Notes under the pieces: model-generated
Databases searched by the model: none
The model's input: the letters and a program-made list of their open reading frames with translations, nothing else
What the model was told of the DNA's origin: nothing
Program-made: the position numbers and the translations under genes
IMG/VR virus record: IMGVR_UViG_3300022929_003074
Span: 1-25,048 of that record
Origin: a virus
Strand: one strand, 5' to 3'
Length of the DNA stretch: 25,048 nucleotides
In this document: in pieces, positions 5,318-14,413 of the stretch
Numbering within the stretch: position 1 is the first letter of the stretch
Layout of the letters: each line of letters begins with the position of its first letter

Positions 5318-8300
5318 ATGGCAAAGCAAAACATTGATATCGGCGTAGAGGGTAATGACGGCACAGGCGATAGTATTCGCGAGTCGTTTCGTAAAGTAAA
5401 TGAAAACTTCCAAGAACTATACGCAGTATTTGGTATCGGTGGACAAATATCATTTACAGATTTAAGTGATACTCCGAACACATACGAAGGTAATGAAAAT
5501 AAAGTTCCGTTTGTTAAGTCAGACGGTAGCGGAATGAATTTTCTTGAATTAGCATCAAACAATGCACTAGACGGTACAACTGATACTATTGGTTTTGATT
5601 TTAGTGTAGACGGAAAGTTAATTTTACAACAATTAGTTTCAAGAGTTGCAAACGATCCAGAGCCAACATTAGGCGGACCGTTAAACGCTGCAACACAACC
5701 TATTGCAAACGTAAGTGTATCACAAGCAGCCATTGATACATTTAACTCTGTACACGGAACAAATTTAACAACAAGTGCATTAGTTATTGACAAGGCATTT
5801 GCAGATAGAAACTATCAAGAAAAATCTGTTGCAGGTGGCGGACTAAGACTACCTGATGAGCCAGCTGATGTAACTCAATACACTCTTACTGCTACTGATT
5901 TAAGTCTTGGACACATGGTTGTTCCTAATCACGGCCTTATTGAAGCATTTAATGGTGCTGCATTTGTGTTCCGTACAACTGGAACTGCTCCATTTGGGGT
6001 TGTAAACGAAGGCATTTACTACGTAAGTATATTTGATACTGATAATATTTCTTTATACGAAACTGAAGAAGATGCAATTAATAAAACAGGACGTATTCTT
6101 TTAGCAGGCGGAACTGGTACATTTACAATTACTGATGCTGCATATGATCCTACATTACCTGGTAATTGGTTAGATAACGTTGCAATTCCACGTAAGAGTG
6201 CAGTTCGTCGCCAAGGCGATAATATGACAGGTGCTCTTAACTTGTTTGATCACCCAGGAGAATTAAAAGGAACTGGATTACCAAATGGTCCAGATGATTT
6301 GCAAGCAGCTACAAAACTATATGTTGACAATGCTGCTTCGTCAAGCCAAGTTAACTTGTATGTTAGCACATCAGGTAATGATTCTCAAGAATTTACACCA
6401 GACGGTAAAGAAGGTCGTAATCCTTCATATGCATATAGAACTATTAACGCTGCTGCCCGTAAAGCAGAAGAATTAATTATTGCAGCAGATTTTGAACCAG
6501 GTCCATATATGCAGACCATGTCATTCAATGACGGCGAATCTCTTGCTTTAATTGCTACAGCAGGTATTGAATCTCCGATAGCAGGACGTAATAATGCAAG
6601 AACACTGATCCTTGCAAACAAAGAATTTATTGCAAAAGAAGTCACTAGTTATATTAATTTTACATATCCAGAATTTGCTGGAACATATAATGAAGAAACT
6701 TGTCAACGTGATATAGGTTATATACTAGAAAGTGCTACATTAGATGCACTACTAGGAAATAACGCAAACTATCTATCACGATGGAGTGGTATTAGATACT
6801 ATGCAAATGTTAGTGCGCAAAAAGCAATTGGCTCACAGCGTGTAGAAACTATTGCAGGTATTGAATATGCTAAAGCTCTAGTTCAAGATTATATTTTAAC
6901 AAACACAGCAGCACCTACATATCAAACTAGAGTTGAACAATATATAGAACCTGCTATTGCACCGGACATACAAGCAGATGATGCTATTTCAGCAAAGTTT
7001 GATATTGTTTTAGAAATAATTGCAAATGGAGTACTAGATGCTCCCGCAGTAGTAGACGGAACAACTACTTATAAAATTAATATAAGAAATGGTAACTTTG
7101 GTTTTATTGATCAGGCAAACCCTGCAAACACTGATATCATTCCAGGTAAAGTTGTACGAGGTAAGAACTCAGGAGCAACTGCACGTATTATTGATTACAA
7201 ATACGAAGCAGGTCCACGTGCTGTAAGTTTACCAGAAACTGACGAAATTGAGGTGCAGCTACTAAAACCAATCGAGTTTGAACCAGGCGAAGAATTAGAA
7301 TATGGTAACCTTGTACGTGAAACACAAATTTCAATTAGAGTTGAAAGCGGAATCTATTATGAAGATTATCCAATTCGTGTACCAGCAAACGTAAGTATCA
7401 AGGGCGATGAATTCAGACGTTGTATTATACGTCCTAAAAATCGTGTGTCACAGTCGCGCTGGGCGAATACGTTCTTCTATCGTGATGCAGAATTTGATAG
7501 TCTAGTACTTGGTAAAAGTTCAATTGAGACTATTAATTACGAAGCTCAATTAGATGCATCAAGAGTTCCAGGAACATATACTGTTTCCGATTTTACTACT
7601 GACAAATTAGGACATTCAGCAATATTTGAAGTTACAGTTGACACCTTTGGGTCGATTGCTAACATAACTGTTACTGATCCAGGCACTAGTTTCCAGGTTG
7701 GTGAATTAATCAGGATTGAAGATAATATTTTAGGTGACGGCGGCGCAGCACCTGTACTATTTACAATTACTAAAGTTCCAAACGGTATTCAGTATATAAA
7801 TCCATTAACAGGATCAGTAGATGGCTATTTTGGTTATCACTACTTAACGCAACCGGCTGCGTTAAAAAATACAGGTCCAGGATATGAAAACATCGGTAAT
7901 TGGGAAACTGCTTCACTCGTATTAATAGACAATAGAGAATTTATACAAGAACAAGTTGTTAACTATATTGAAACTACTTACCCTGCACTTATTGGTGTTT
8001 ACGGGCGTGTAAAATGTGCAAGAGATGCTGGTCTAATTGTTGATGCTCTAGTAAAAGATTTACGTGCAGGCGGCAATGAATTTTCATTAGAAGCACAAGG
8101 CGAATACTATGCAGGTGCAGTCGAAGCGGGCACTGAAGTCGAAACAGTTGCCGGTATTAACCATATCTATACATTAGCTAGTGATTTAATATTAGGCCAA
8201 GAACCTACTACATTGTATGGTCCAGGCGGCGATGTACCAACTAGTGAAAACTTAACATATTCCGCAGACTTGTTTAACGGTAATGCAGATCCAGATTTTT

Positions 8301-11300
8301 GGACAACTAATGTAACTTACAGATTAGGCAATGTTGTTAAATTTACCGCAGCAGGTATTGATCGTTACTATACTCCTACTAAAGAGCATGTATCAGGTTC
8401 TGTGTTTAATGCAGGCGAGATTGCAAGTTTCTGGAGGGAAATTGACGGACCAGATACAGTAATTGAAAATTTAATTTCAACTGTAGTATTTGCATTTAAT
8501 GTAGAATACAATCCTCCATTAAGAAACACCGAGATGGATGTATTCTTAACTAACGATGCAACTATGATCAGAAACTTAACAGTTCAAGGTCATGGCGGAT
8601 TTATGCTTGTACTTGATCCAGAAGGGCAAGTACTAACTAAGTCGCCATATATTCAAACTGGTTCTAGCTTTTCACAAAGTGCAAACAAACAAGCATTCCG
8701 AGGCGGCATGTATGTTGATGCCTTTGTAGGTAATAGTGCTGTACAAGTTATTGAACGTGTCGACGGCAGTCCATTCCGATTAAGAATTCAAAGTTTAGGA
8801 AGTCAAGCAGAACCACAAGGCTTGTTTGTAAGACGACCTGAAACTCCATGTGCGTTCTATATCGACGGACGACGTTTCCAGGTTAACGCTGTATCGCAAT
8901 ACGATCCAGACTTTGGTACTGCTGAACTTATTTTATCACCGAACTCAAACAGTGGACTAGGATTTAGTGGTATTACAAGCACGTTAGCAACTGGTGTTAA
9001 CTTGGACACTATTGGAACATTCCAATTTGATGAAGAAAAATGTGCAAGAGACGCTGCCTTAATTTTAGAAGCAGTAAGCTATGATGTTGCAATCGGAACA
9101 AACTATAATTCTGTAACAGCCGGTCTAGCATATCAACGTGCAAATGCATACACTGTGCAAAATGATCAGAAAGCAGAAACAATTGCAGCTATTGGAGTTG
9201 CTAAAACAGAAGTTGCTGCATTAGATGCAATGTTAGCTGATTCAGCAGTACTAACTCGATCTGATGAAGGCTTTGACGAAGTTATTGATATATTAACTAA
9301 TGGTGTAGTAAGCACTGACACATCTGCAGATGCACTAGTATTTCCAACACCAGGGGTATTACCAACTCCAGATGCCGACGATGCTGCATTAAGATTGCAA
9401 GCAAATAGAGATTTCCTAGCAGCAGAAGTAGTTGCATACGTTGATTTTAATACTCCTCCTGCAGGATATGATGATGTTAAGTGTGCAAGAGATGTAAGAT
9501 ATATTGTTGATGCATTAACATACGATATTTTATATGGCGGTAACAGTGCTACAATTACTAATGCAAGAGCATATTTTGTTGGAACAACAATTGATCAATT
9601 ACCAACAGATCAACGTACTGCAACAGCAGCAGCGTATGCACATTTAGCAAGTGTTGTAAATGATCTAGTAATAGGAACTCCAGTAACTCCTACAGCAGGT
9701 AACTTACTAACTCCAGCAGTCGGCGGCGTCGATGCAACTGCTACCGAAGGAACACAACTACAAGATCTATTACAAATTATCGAAAATGTAGTAACAGACG
9801 GAACGCTAAACAGATTACCACAAACAATAAATCCAGATGTATCTTGGGCAGGTGGTAATTACATAGCCGGTCATTTAGCAATTTTAACTAATACAACACG
9901 AATTGTTCAAGTAACTGTACAAAGCGTTAATGCACCTATTAATATTACACTACAAACAGCTGGTAACAGATCTATCCTAGGTAACGACTTTACACAGGTT
10001 AACGACTTAGGTTACGGTCTAGTTGCAGTAAACGGGGCGCTATCTGAAATGGTGTCAATGTTTACATACTATTGCTGGGCAAGTTATTATTCGAAGAATG
10101 GTGCTGAAATTAGATCACTAACAGGATCAAGTTGCTATGGTGAATACGGTCTAATTGCAGAAGGTTCTGATCCAAACGAAATTCCAGATGCAGTTGAGTT
10201 GTATGAAGATATGGTACAACCTGCTAAAACATTTACTGCGAACGTTATTCTAACATTAACAGACCCGCAAATTATATCAGCAGGCGAAATACTTACACAA
10301 GCAGGATCAGGAGCGTTTGGTACAGTTGCAGTTGATACTAGCCAAGTAGGTGGTTCAAGAACTGTATATCTAACTGAAATAGATGGTGCATTTAATCAGT
10401 CTGGAGAATTGACAGGAAGTACTCTTGGTGCATTGGGCGCAGGCAGCGTGCCTACAGACGTTGACTCAACAAACTATAGTAACGCATTACAAACATTATC
10501 TGTATATGTATACGATATGAAGGATGTGCCATCTAATAGATCTGAGTTCGATGTTTATCATCCTGGTCGTCCTGCATTTGCTCGATATGAAATTGCAAAC
10601 GTTGAAAAAATTATTCCAACCGTAGGGTCTTACTTAAATGTAGGAACAGATATTACTACAACATTTGTTGCTGGGCCAACTCCAACAGGAACTCATGCAG
10701 GAGCAATATTTACAGTATATAAAAATATAACCGACGGTTATACTGCTACTATTGAAAACGGCGGTACTGATTATGCAGTTGGAGATTCAATTGTAGTATC
10801 AGGAGCAGACTTAGGTGGTATTGATAGTACTAACGATTGTACTATATTGATCGAGGCTGTCGATGATGGGTCAGGTGCAATTACAGAAATTACTGTATCA
10901 GGTGTTATATCAGTAGAAGCTACAACACCTATGTTTAGTAATACAGTTTATAAATTAAACTTCTCTACTAGTGATGCACAATACAGTACAAATGGATTGT
11001 TGGAAGCCATATCATTTAATGTCATTGTTAACTACAGACGTAATCAAACTCATATAATTAGTGATTTGGCTCGTCCGGATGTATTAACAATTCGTCCAAG
11101 TACTGCATTAGTATGGAACGAAAATCCAACACAAGTATATAGAACTATTTCGTTCTTAACTAGTAACAGTATTGGAGATGAACTTCCGGCTAATACATCA
11201 CAAGCAGGAATGGATGAAAGTTACGATTACATCAGATTGATAGTTGACAGTGCTGCTGCACAATCTACTGATCTTGCAGGCGCAGGAACTACTAAAGGTG

Positions 11301-14041
11301 CTACTGCTGGCGACGTTAGACTTGCAGTTCAAGCTATTGCTGATGATAATGAAATATTTAGACTTAACAATAACCTAAATACTCCAGCTGCAAATAGGCC
11401 AGACGGATGGACTACAGCTACACTAACTCCACCTCCAATAATGACGTGGGGTGGTAAAAAACATTATGTATTTAACTATAGAGGTGTTAGTGTATTAGGC
11501 GTAGAAGTTCCCCCTGCAGAAGATAATGATTATGCACTCGTTGATCTCATTGATATTGATACTATTAATCAAACAGATGCAACAGGTATTGCAAGTACTG
11601 TTGTATTAGGAAGTGAACTAGTAACAATACGTTGTGGTTTGCAAGCAGGCGCAGTTGGCGATGTTACAGTTAATATTAGTACATGCCGTGCTACAGGACA
11701 TGACTTCTTAGATATCGGTACAGGCGGTTTTAACAAGACAAACTATCCAAACGTTATTTTTGGTGAACCAGCTGAGAAGAAAGAAGCTAACGAAGTTGAA
11801 GAACGAGGCAAAGGTCGTGTATTCTTTGTAAGTACAGATCAAAACGGTATCTTTAAAGTTGGACGCTTTTTCCAAGTTGACCAGGGAACTGGTACAGTTA
11901 CATTTAGTGCAAGTATTGCACTGTCTGACGTTGACGGCTTAGGCTTTAAACGTGGTGTTGTTGTTACTGAATTCTCGACAGATACTGCAATGACTGATAA
12001 CGCCTCTGATACAGTTCCAACAGAAGGTGCTGTACGTGGTTATGTTAATAGACGTTTAGGTTACGATAAAAACGGTGTGCCAGTTGCTAACAAAATCGGT
12101 CCAGGTGTTCTTGCTCCTAACGGTGCAGTGCCAATGACTGATAATTTGAACGCAGCAGGCAATACAATTACAAACTTGAAAGCTCCGGTAACAGCATCTG
12201 ATGCTGCGACCAAAGCCTATGTTGACGAAGGTTCAGCATCTGCGGCGGAATTAAAAGATCTTAGAAGTTTACAGTATAATGATGCTAGATATGCTGACGG
12301 GCAACTAATTATCGGAACTGGATTAAGAAAATTAATTATATTGTCAGGTTCTATAGTAGGCGGTCCGTTTGAAGCAGGCCAGACTATAACAGGAACAATT
12401 ACGGGTGCAACAGGAACTATTGTTGATGTACAAGAAGGACTATTCAGTATTGAAGGTAATATTACTGAAATTATATATACTCCTTTAACTAGTGTGTTCT
12501 CAATAGAAGATGTTATTACAGTATTAGGCGGAGCAGAAGGACAAGTTGCTGACGGACCAATTGACGAGTGGGCTAACGGTGTATTATCTAGCAGTAGTGA
12601 TATTTCAGTAACAACAACTAGAGAATTAACTATTGTTGGATCAGAAATAACTGATAGATATACTAGTATAAACTTACAAATTAAACCGAATACTATTGTT
12701 AATGCAGATGTATCAGGTATTGCTCAAATTGCACAAAGCAAATTGAATATGAATGCTGCAACTACAAGAGTAGATGCTGTTGGAATCGGACAAAGTGACT
12801 TAGGTCTTGCATCGTTTGATGATACAAGATTTACTATTACAGACGGTTGGGTTACTGTTAAATCAGGAAGTGTTCCTTTAACTGATATTGAACTTATACC
12901 AGCTGATACTGTTGCAGGACGTAGTGACACCGGTATTGGTACTGTTAGTGCTGTACCATTTGCTACAGTTATTGAAAACGGATTAGGACTAGCAGATGGT
13001 GACTTTGTATCTGAAATTAGTTCAGTATTTGATCCGGGCGAAGCATTAATCAAAACTAGCGACGGTACATATGGTATTTCAAATGTTACTAAAACAGGTG
13101 AAGTTAATAGTATTGTTAAAACAGATGCTAATGGAAGTATTCAAGTTAACTCGCTAATACTAGGTGGTAACAGCAGCTATGAAGTGTTATCACTTAACAC
13201 AACTGAATTAGTATTCAAAACTCCGTCACAAGGTGTTATACTAACAGCAGTCGGTGGAACTGGCGGATCAACTCCAACTTATCCAGACTTACAAATTCCA
13301 GGTAGTGTTAACATCGGTAGTACAGGTGTTACACAATCAGTACTACAAGGACTTTCAAACTTTAACAACGAAAAACGTCTTGCTGTAGATTGGATATACT
13401 CTAGCTTTATGGAAGCAGCTAGTGAAAAGGGAACAGCATCAACTGGTATTGCATTAGGTGCAGACACTGGTAAGACAATTGCAGGTGAAGTTGGCATTGT
13501 TACTGGTGACAGTGGAACAAGTTCTAGTGTTGTACCGTTTATCTTTAGTAGTGCTGGTGCAAGACCAGATACTGACAATACTTACGATATTGGTACTGCT
13601 ACTAAAAAGTATAAAGACATTTATGCAACATTATTCCGCGGTACTGCAACTGAATCATATTACGCTGACTTGGCAGAGAACTATCTTGCTGATGCAGAAT
13701 ATGCTCCAGGAACAGTACTAGTATTTGGTGGAGATGCAGAACTTACAGTAACTACTGAAAAAGGTACACATCGTGTTGCTGGTGTTGTTTCAACTAACCC
13801 TGCACACTTAATGAACTCACACATTGAAGGTGAAAACATTACTGCGCTAGCACTACAAGGTCGTGTACCATGTAATGTAGTAGGTCGTGTTGCTAAAGGT
13901 GACATGTTAGTTGCAAGTGCTATACCTGGATATGCATGTGTAGATAACAATGCAAAAGCTGGTACTATTATTGGTAAAGCATTGTCTGCTAAAGGCGATA
14001 CTGAACGTGGTACAGTTGAAATTGTTGTAGGTAAGCACTAA
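5318..14041 (+). CDS. Giant fibre/virion structural protein (2907 residues)
   Basis: N-terminal anchor module (residues 1-40, NIDIGVEGNDGTGDSIRESF then RKVNENFQELY), then FTDLSDTPNTY (46 on). A GDNMTGALNL...DDLQAATKLYVD segment (300-337) is typical of phage fibres. LYVSTSGNDSQ (347 on) with AYRTINAAARKA, resumed at ISIRVESGIYYEDYPIRVPA (671 on), resembles a pectate-lyase-like beta-helix. Four helical CxRD repeats are inserted near Cys462, Cys900, Cys1242 and Cys1389. Marine T4-phage-like motifs follow: EMDVFLTNDATMIRNLTVQG (1072), FTYYCWASYYSKNGAEIRSL (1582) and GRVFFVSTDQNGIFKVGRFF (2166). A second MTDNL...DAATKAYVD fibre motif starts at 2273. The C-terminus (YYADLAENYLADAEY at 2782, then HRVAGVVSTNPAHL) resembles the end domains of phage spike and fibre proteins, some self-cleaving. 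An SD-like CGGAG precedes the ATG. Exact place in the virion is inferred. Confidence 0.88.
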   Translation: MAKQNIDIGVEGNDGTGDSIRESFRKVNENFQELYAVFGIGGQISFTDLSDTPNTYEGNENKVPFVKSDGSGMNFLELASNNALDGTTDTIGFDFSVDGKLILQQLVSRVANDPEPTLGGPLNAATQPIANVSVSQAAIDTFNSVHGTNLTTSALVIDKAFADRNYQEKSVAGGGLRLPDEPADVTQYTLTATDLSLGHMVVPNHGLIEAFNGAAFVFRTTGTAPFGVVNEGIYYVSIFDTDNISLYETEEDAINKTGRILLAGGTGTFTITDAAYDPTLPGNWLDNVAIPRKSAVRRQGDNMTGALNLFDHPGELKGTGLPNGPDDLQAATKLYVDNAASSSQVNLYVSTSGNDSQEFTPDGKEGRNPSYAYRTINAAARKAEELIIAADFEPGPYMQTMSFNDGESLALIATAGIESPIAGRNNARTLILANKEFIAKEVTSYINFTYPEFAGTYNEETCQRDIGYILESATLDALLGNNANYLSRWSGIRYYANVSAQKAIGSQRVETIAGIEYAKALVQDYILTNTAAPTYQTRVEQYIEPAIAPDIQADDAISAKFDIVLEIIANGVLDAPAVVDGTTTYKINIRNGNFGFIDQANPANTDIIPGKVVRGKNSGATARIIDYKYEAGPRAVSLPETDEIEVQLLKPIEFEPGEELEYGNLVRETQISIRVESGIYYEDYPIRVPANVSIKGDEFRRCIIRPKNRVSQSRWANTFFYRDAEFDSLVLGKSSIETINYEAQLDASRVPGTYTVSDFTTDKLGHSAIFEVTVDTFGSIANITVTDPGTSFQVGELIRIEDNILGDGGAAPVLFTITKVPNGIQYINPLTGSVDGYFGYHYLTQPAALKNTGPGYENIGNWETASLVLIDNREFIQEQVVNYIETTYPALIGVYGRVKCARDAGLIVDALVKDLRAGGNEFSLEAQGEYYAGAVEAGTEVETVAGINHIYTLASDLILGQEPTTLYGPGGDVPTSENLTYSADLFNGNADPDFWTTNVTYRLGNVVKFTAAGIDRYYTPTKEHVSGSVFNAGEIASFWREIDGPDTVIENLISTVVFAFNVEYNPPLRNTEMDVFLTNDATMIRNLTVQGHGGFMLVLDPEGQVLTKSPYIQTGSSFSQSANKQAFRGGMYVDAFVGNSAVQVIERVDGSPFRLRIQSLGSQAEPQGLFVRRPETPCAFYIDGRRFQVNAVSQYDPDFGTAELILSPNSNSGLGFSGITSTLATGVNLDTIGTFQFDEEKCARDAALILEAVSYDVAIGTNYNSVTAGLAYQRANAYTVQNDQKAETIAAIGVAKTEVAALDAMLADSAVLTRSDEGFDEVIDILTNGVVSTDTSADALVFPTPGVLPTPDADDAALRLQANRDFLAAEVVAYVDFNTPPAGYDDVKCARDVRYIVDALTYDILYGGNSATITNARAYFVGTTIDQLPTDQRTATAAAYAHLASVVNDLVIGTPVTPTAGNLLTPAVGGVDATATEGTQLQDLLQIIENVVTDGTLNRLPQTINPDVSWAGGNYIAGHLAILTNTTRIVQVTVQSVNAPINITLQTAGNRSILGNDFTQVNDLGYGLVAVNGALSEMVSMFTYYCWASYYSKNGAEIRSLTGSSCYGEYGLIAEGSDPNEIPDAVELYEDMVQPAKTFTANVILTLTDPQIISAGEILTQAGSGAFGTVAVDTSQVGGSRTVYLTEIDGAFNQSGELTGSTLGALGAGSVPTDVDSTNYSNALQTLSVYVYDMKDVPSNRSEFDVYHPGRPAFARYEIANVEKIIPTVGSYLNVGTDITTTFVAGPTPTGTHAGAIFTVYKNITDGYTATIENGGTDYAVGDSIVVSGADLGGIDSTNDCTILIEAVDDGSGAITEITVSGVISVEATTPMFSNTVYKLNFSTSDAQYSTNGLLEAISFNVIVNYRRNQTHIISDLARPDVLTIRPSTALVWNENPTQVYRTISFLTSNSIGDELPANTSQAGMDESYDYIRLIVDSAAAQSTDLAGAGTTKGATAGDVRLAVQAIADDNEIFRLNNNLNTPAANRPDGWTTATLTPPPIMTWGGKKHYVFNYRGVSVLGVEVPPAEDNDYALVDLIDIDTINQTDATGIASTVVLGSELVTIRCGLQAGAVGDVTVNISTCRATGHDFLDIGTGGFNKTNYPNVIFGEPAEKKEANEVEERGKGRVFFVSTDQNGIFKVGRFFQVDQGTGTVTFSASIALSDVDGLGFKRGVVVTEFSTDTAMTDNASDTVPTEGAVRGYVNRRLGYDKNGVPVANKIGPGVLAPNGAVPMTDNLNAAGNTITNLKAPVTASDAATKAYVDEGSASAAELKDLRSLQYNDARYADGQLIIGTGLRKLIILSGSIVGGPFEAGQTITGTITGATGTIVDVQEGLFSIEGNITEIIYTPLTSVFSIEDVITVLGGAEGQVADGPIDEWANGVLSSSSDISVTTTRELTIVGSEITDRYTSINLQIKPNTIVNADVSGIAQIAQSKLNMNAATTRVDAVGIGQSDLGLASFDDTRFTITDGWVTVKSGSVPLTDIELIPADTVAGRSDTGIGTVSAVPFATVIENGLGLADGDFVSEISSVFDPGEALIKTSDGTYGISNVTKTGEVNSIVKTDANGSIQVNSLILGGNSSYEVLSLNTTELVFKTPSQGVILTAVGGTGGSTPTYPDLQIPGSVNIGSTGVTQSVLQGLSNFNNEKRLAVDWIYSSFMEAASEKGTASTGIALGADTGKTIAGEVGIVTGDSGTSSSVVPFIFSSAGARPDTDNTYDIGTATKKYKDIYATLFRGTATESYYADLAENYLADAEYAPGTVLVFGGDAELTVTTEKGTHRVAGVVSTNPAHLMNSHIEGENITALALQGRVPCNVVGRVAKGDMLVASAIPGYACVDNNAKAGTIIGKALSAKGDTERGTVEIVVGKH
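6617..9675 (+). repeat. Four divergent copies of a helical CxRD module inside the giant fibre gene
   Basis: Copies lie at about 6617-6890, 7931-8193, 9041-9240 and 9404-9675. Each contains the pattern C-x-R-D-x3-I-x2-[AS]-x3-D-x3-G: CQRDIGYILESATLDALLGN, CARDAGLIVDALVKDLRAGG, CARDAALILEAVSYDVAIGT and CARDVRYIVDALTYDILYGG. Copies 1, 2 and 4 begin with N-[KR]-[ED]-F about 26-28 residues earlier. All four are followed by an Ala-rich helix such as VETIAGIEYAKAL or AETIAAIGVAKTE. They interrupt an otherwise beta-rich protein. Confidence 0.75.
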
Positions 14042-14193
14042 TGGAAAAAAATAAAGTTGATAAACTAGTAAAGGACGGTGTTAAGGCTAGCACCGACCAA
14101 AAAAATACCCAGGAAAGGCAAGTAATTGCTCATGCTGGAAAATTAAGAGTACAAGTAGGAATGGGGAAACCAAATGGCAAAGCAAACAATTGA
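14041..14193 (+). CDS. Possible 50-residue protein between fibre genes
   Basis: The ATG overlaps the giant fibre stop (TAATG) and opens 50 codons, MEKNKVDKLVKDGVKASTDQ and onward, ending GKPNGKANN. It fills an otherwise unexplained 132-base gap and overlaps the next gene by 20 bases. The product is basic and polar with a helical first half and resembles no family I know. The TAATG junction suggests translational coupling, but there is no strong SD. It may be non-coding leader for the next gene. Confidence 0.45.
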   Translation: MEKNKVDKLVKDGVKASTDQKNTQERQVIAHAGKLRVQVGMGKPNGKANN

Positions 14194-14377
14194 TTTAGGA
14201 TCAAGTGCAAACAAAGGTGACGGAGATCCGTTGCGCACAGCATTTACAAAAGTTAATTCTAACTTTGACGAATTGTATGCCGCAGATGATACCTTTATTA
14301 GTTTAACTTCATTAAAAGCAGTAGTTGCAGCAAGTGCAGACTTTGCCGACTTCCAAGCTAGGATAGCAGCACTTTAA
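14174..14377 (+). CDS. Stand-alone fibre anchor module (67 residues)
   Basis: MAKQTIDLGSSANKGDGDPL followed by RTAFTKVNSNFDELY repeats the N-terminal module of the 2907- and 237-residue proteins, but the frame ends after 67 residues (ADFADFQARIAAL). An SD-like AGGAATGGGG precedes the ATG. It may be a small adaptor that docks a fibre, or the surviving start of a fibre gene whose shaft was lost. The next fibre begins 36 bases later behind its own late promoter and carries a different N-terminus, so anchor and shaft could act as two chains. Coding is well supported by motif conservation; the role is inferred. Confidence 0.78.
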   Translation: MAKQTIDLGSSANKGDGDPLRTAFTKVNSNFDELYAADDTFISLTSLKAVVAASADFADFQARIAAL

Positions 14378-14385
14378 TGAGATAC

Positions 14386-14393
14386 GATAAATA
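14386..14393 (+). promoter_or_regulatory. T4-type late promoter for the 918-residue fibre
   Basis: GATAAATA, followed by T, ends 20 bases before the ATG at 14414. Only a weak SD (CGGGA) lies between. Confidence 0.7.
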
Positions 14394-14413
14394 TACTAAA
14401 CGGGATACAACAA

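Noticed and set aside
5314-5793. 159-codon open frame on the minus strand at the start of the giant fibre
   Set aside because: Antisense to the conserved anchor module. Its Ser/Pro/Phe-rich content is what reverse reading of Thr/Asn/Glu-rich fibre codons produces.
14087-14106. Hairpin GGTGTT / AGCACC after the giant fibre gene
   Set aside because: The six-pair stem includes a G-U pair and is followed by A residues, not T. It lies inside a possible small coding frame, so it is not a convincing terminator.
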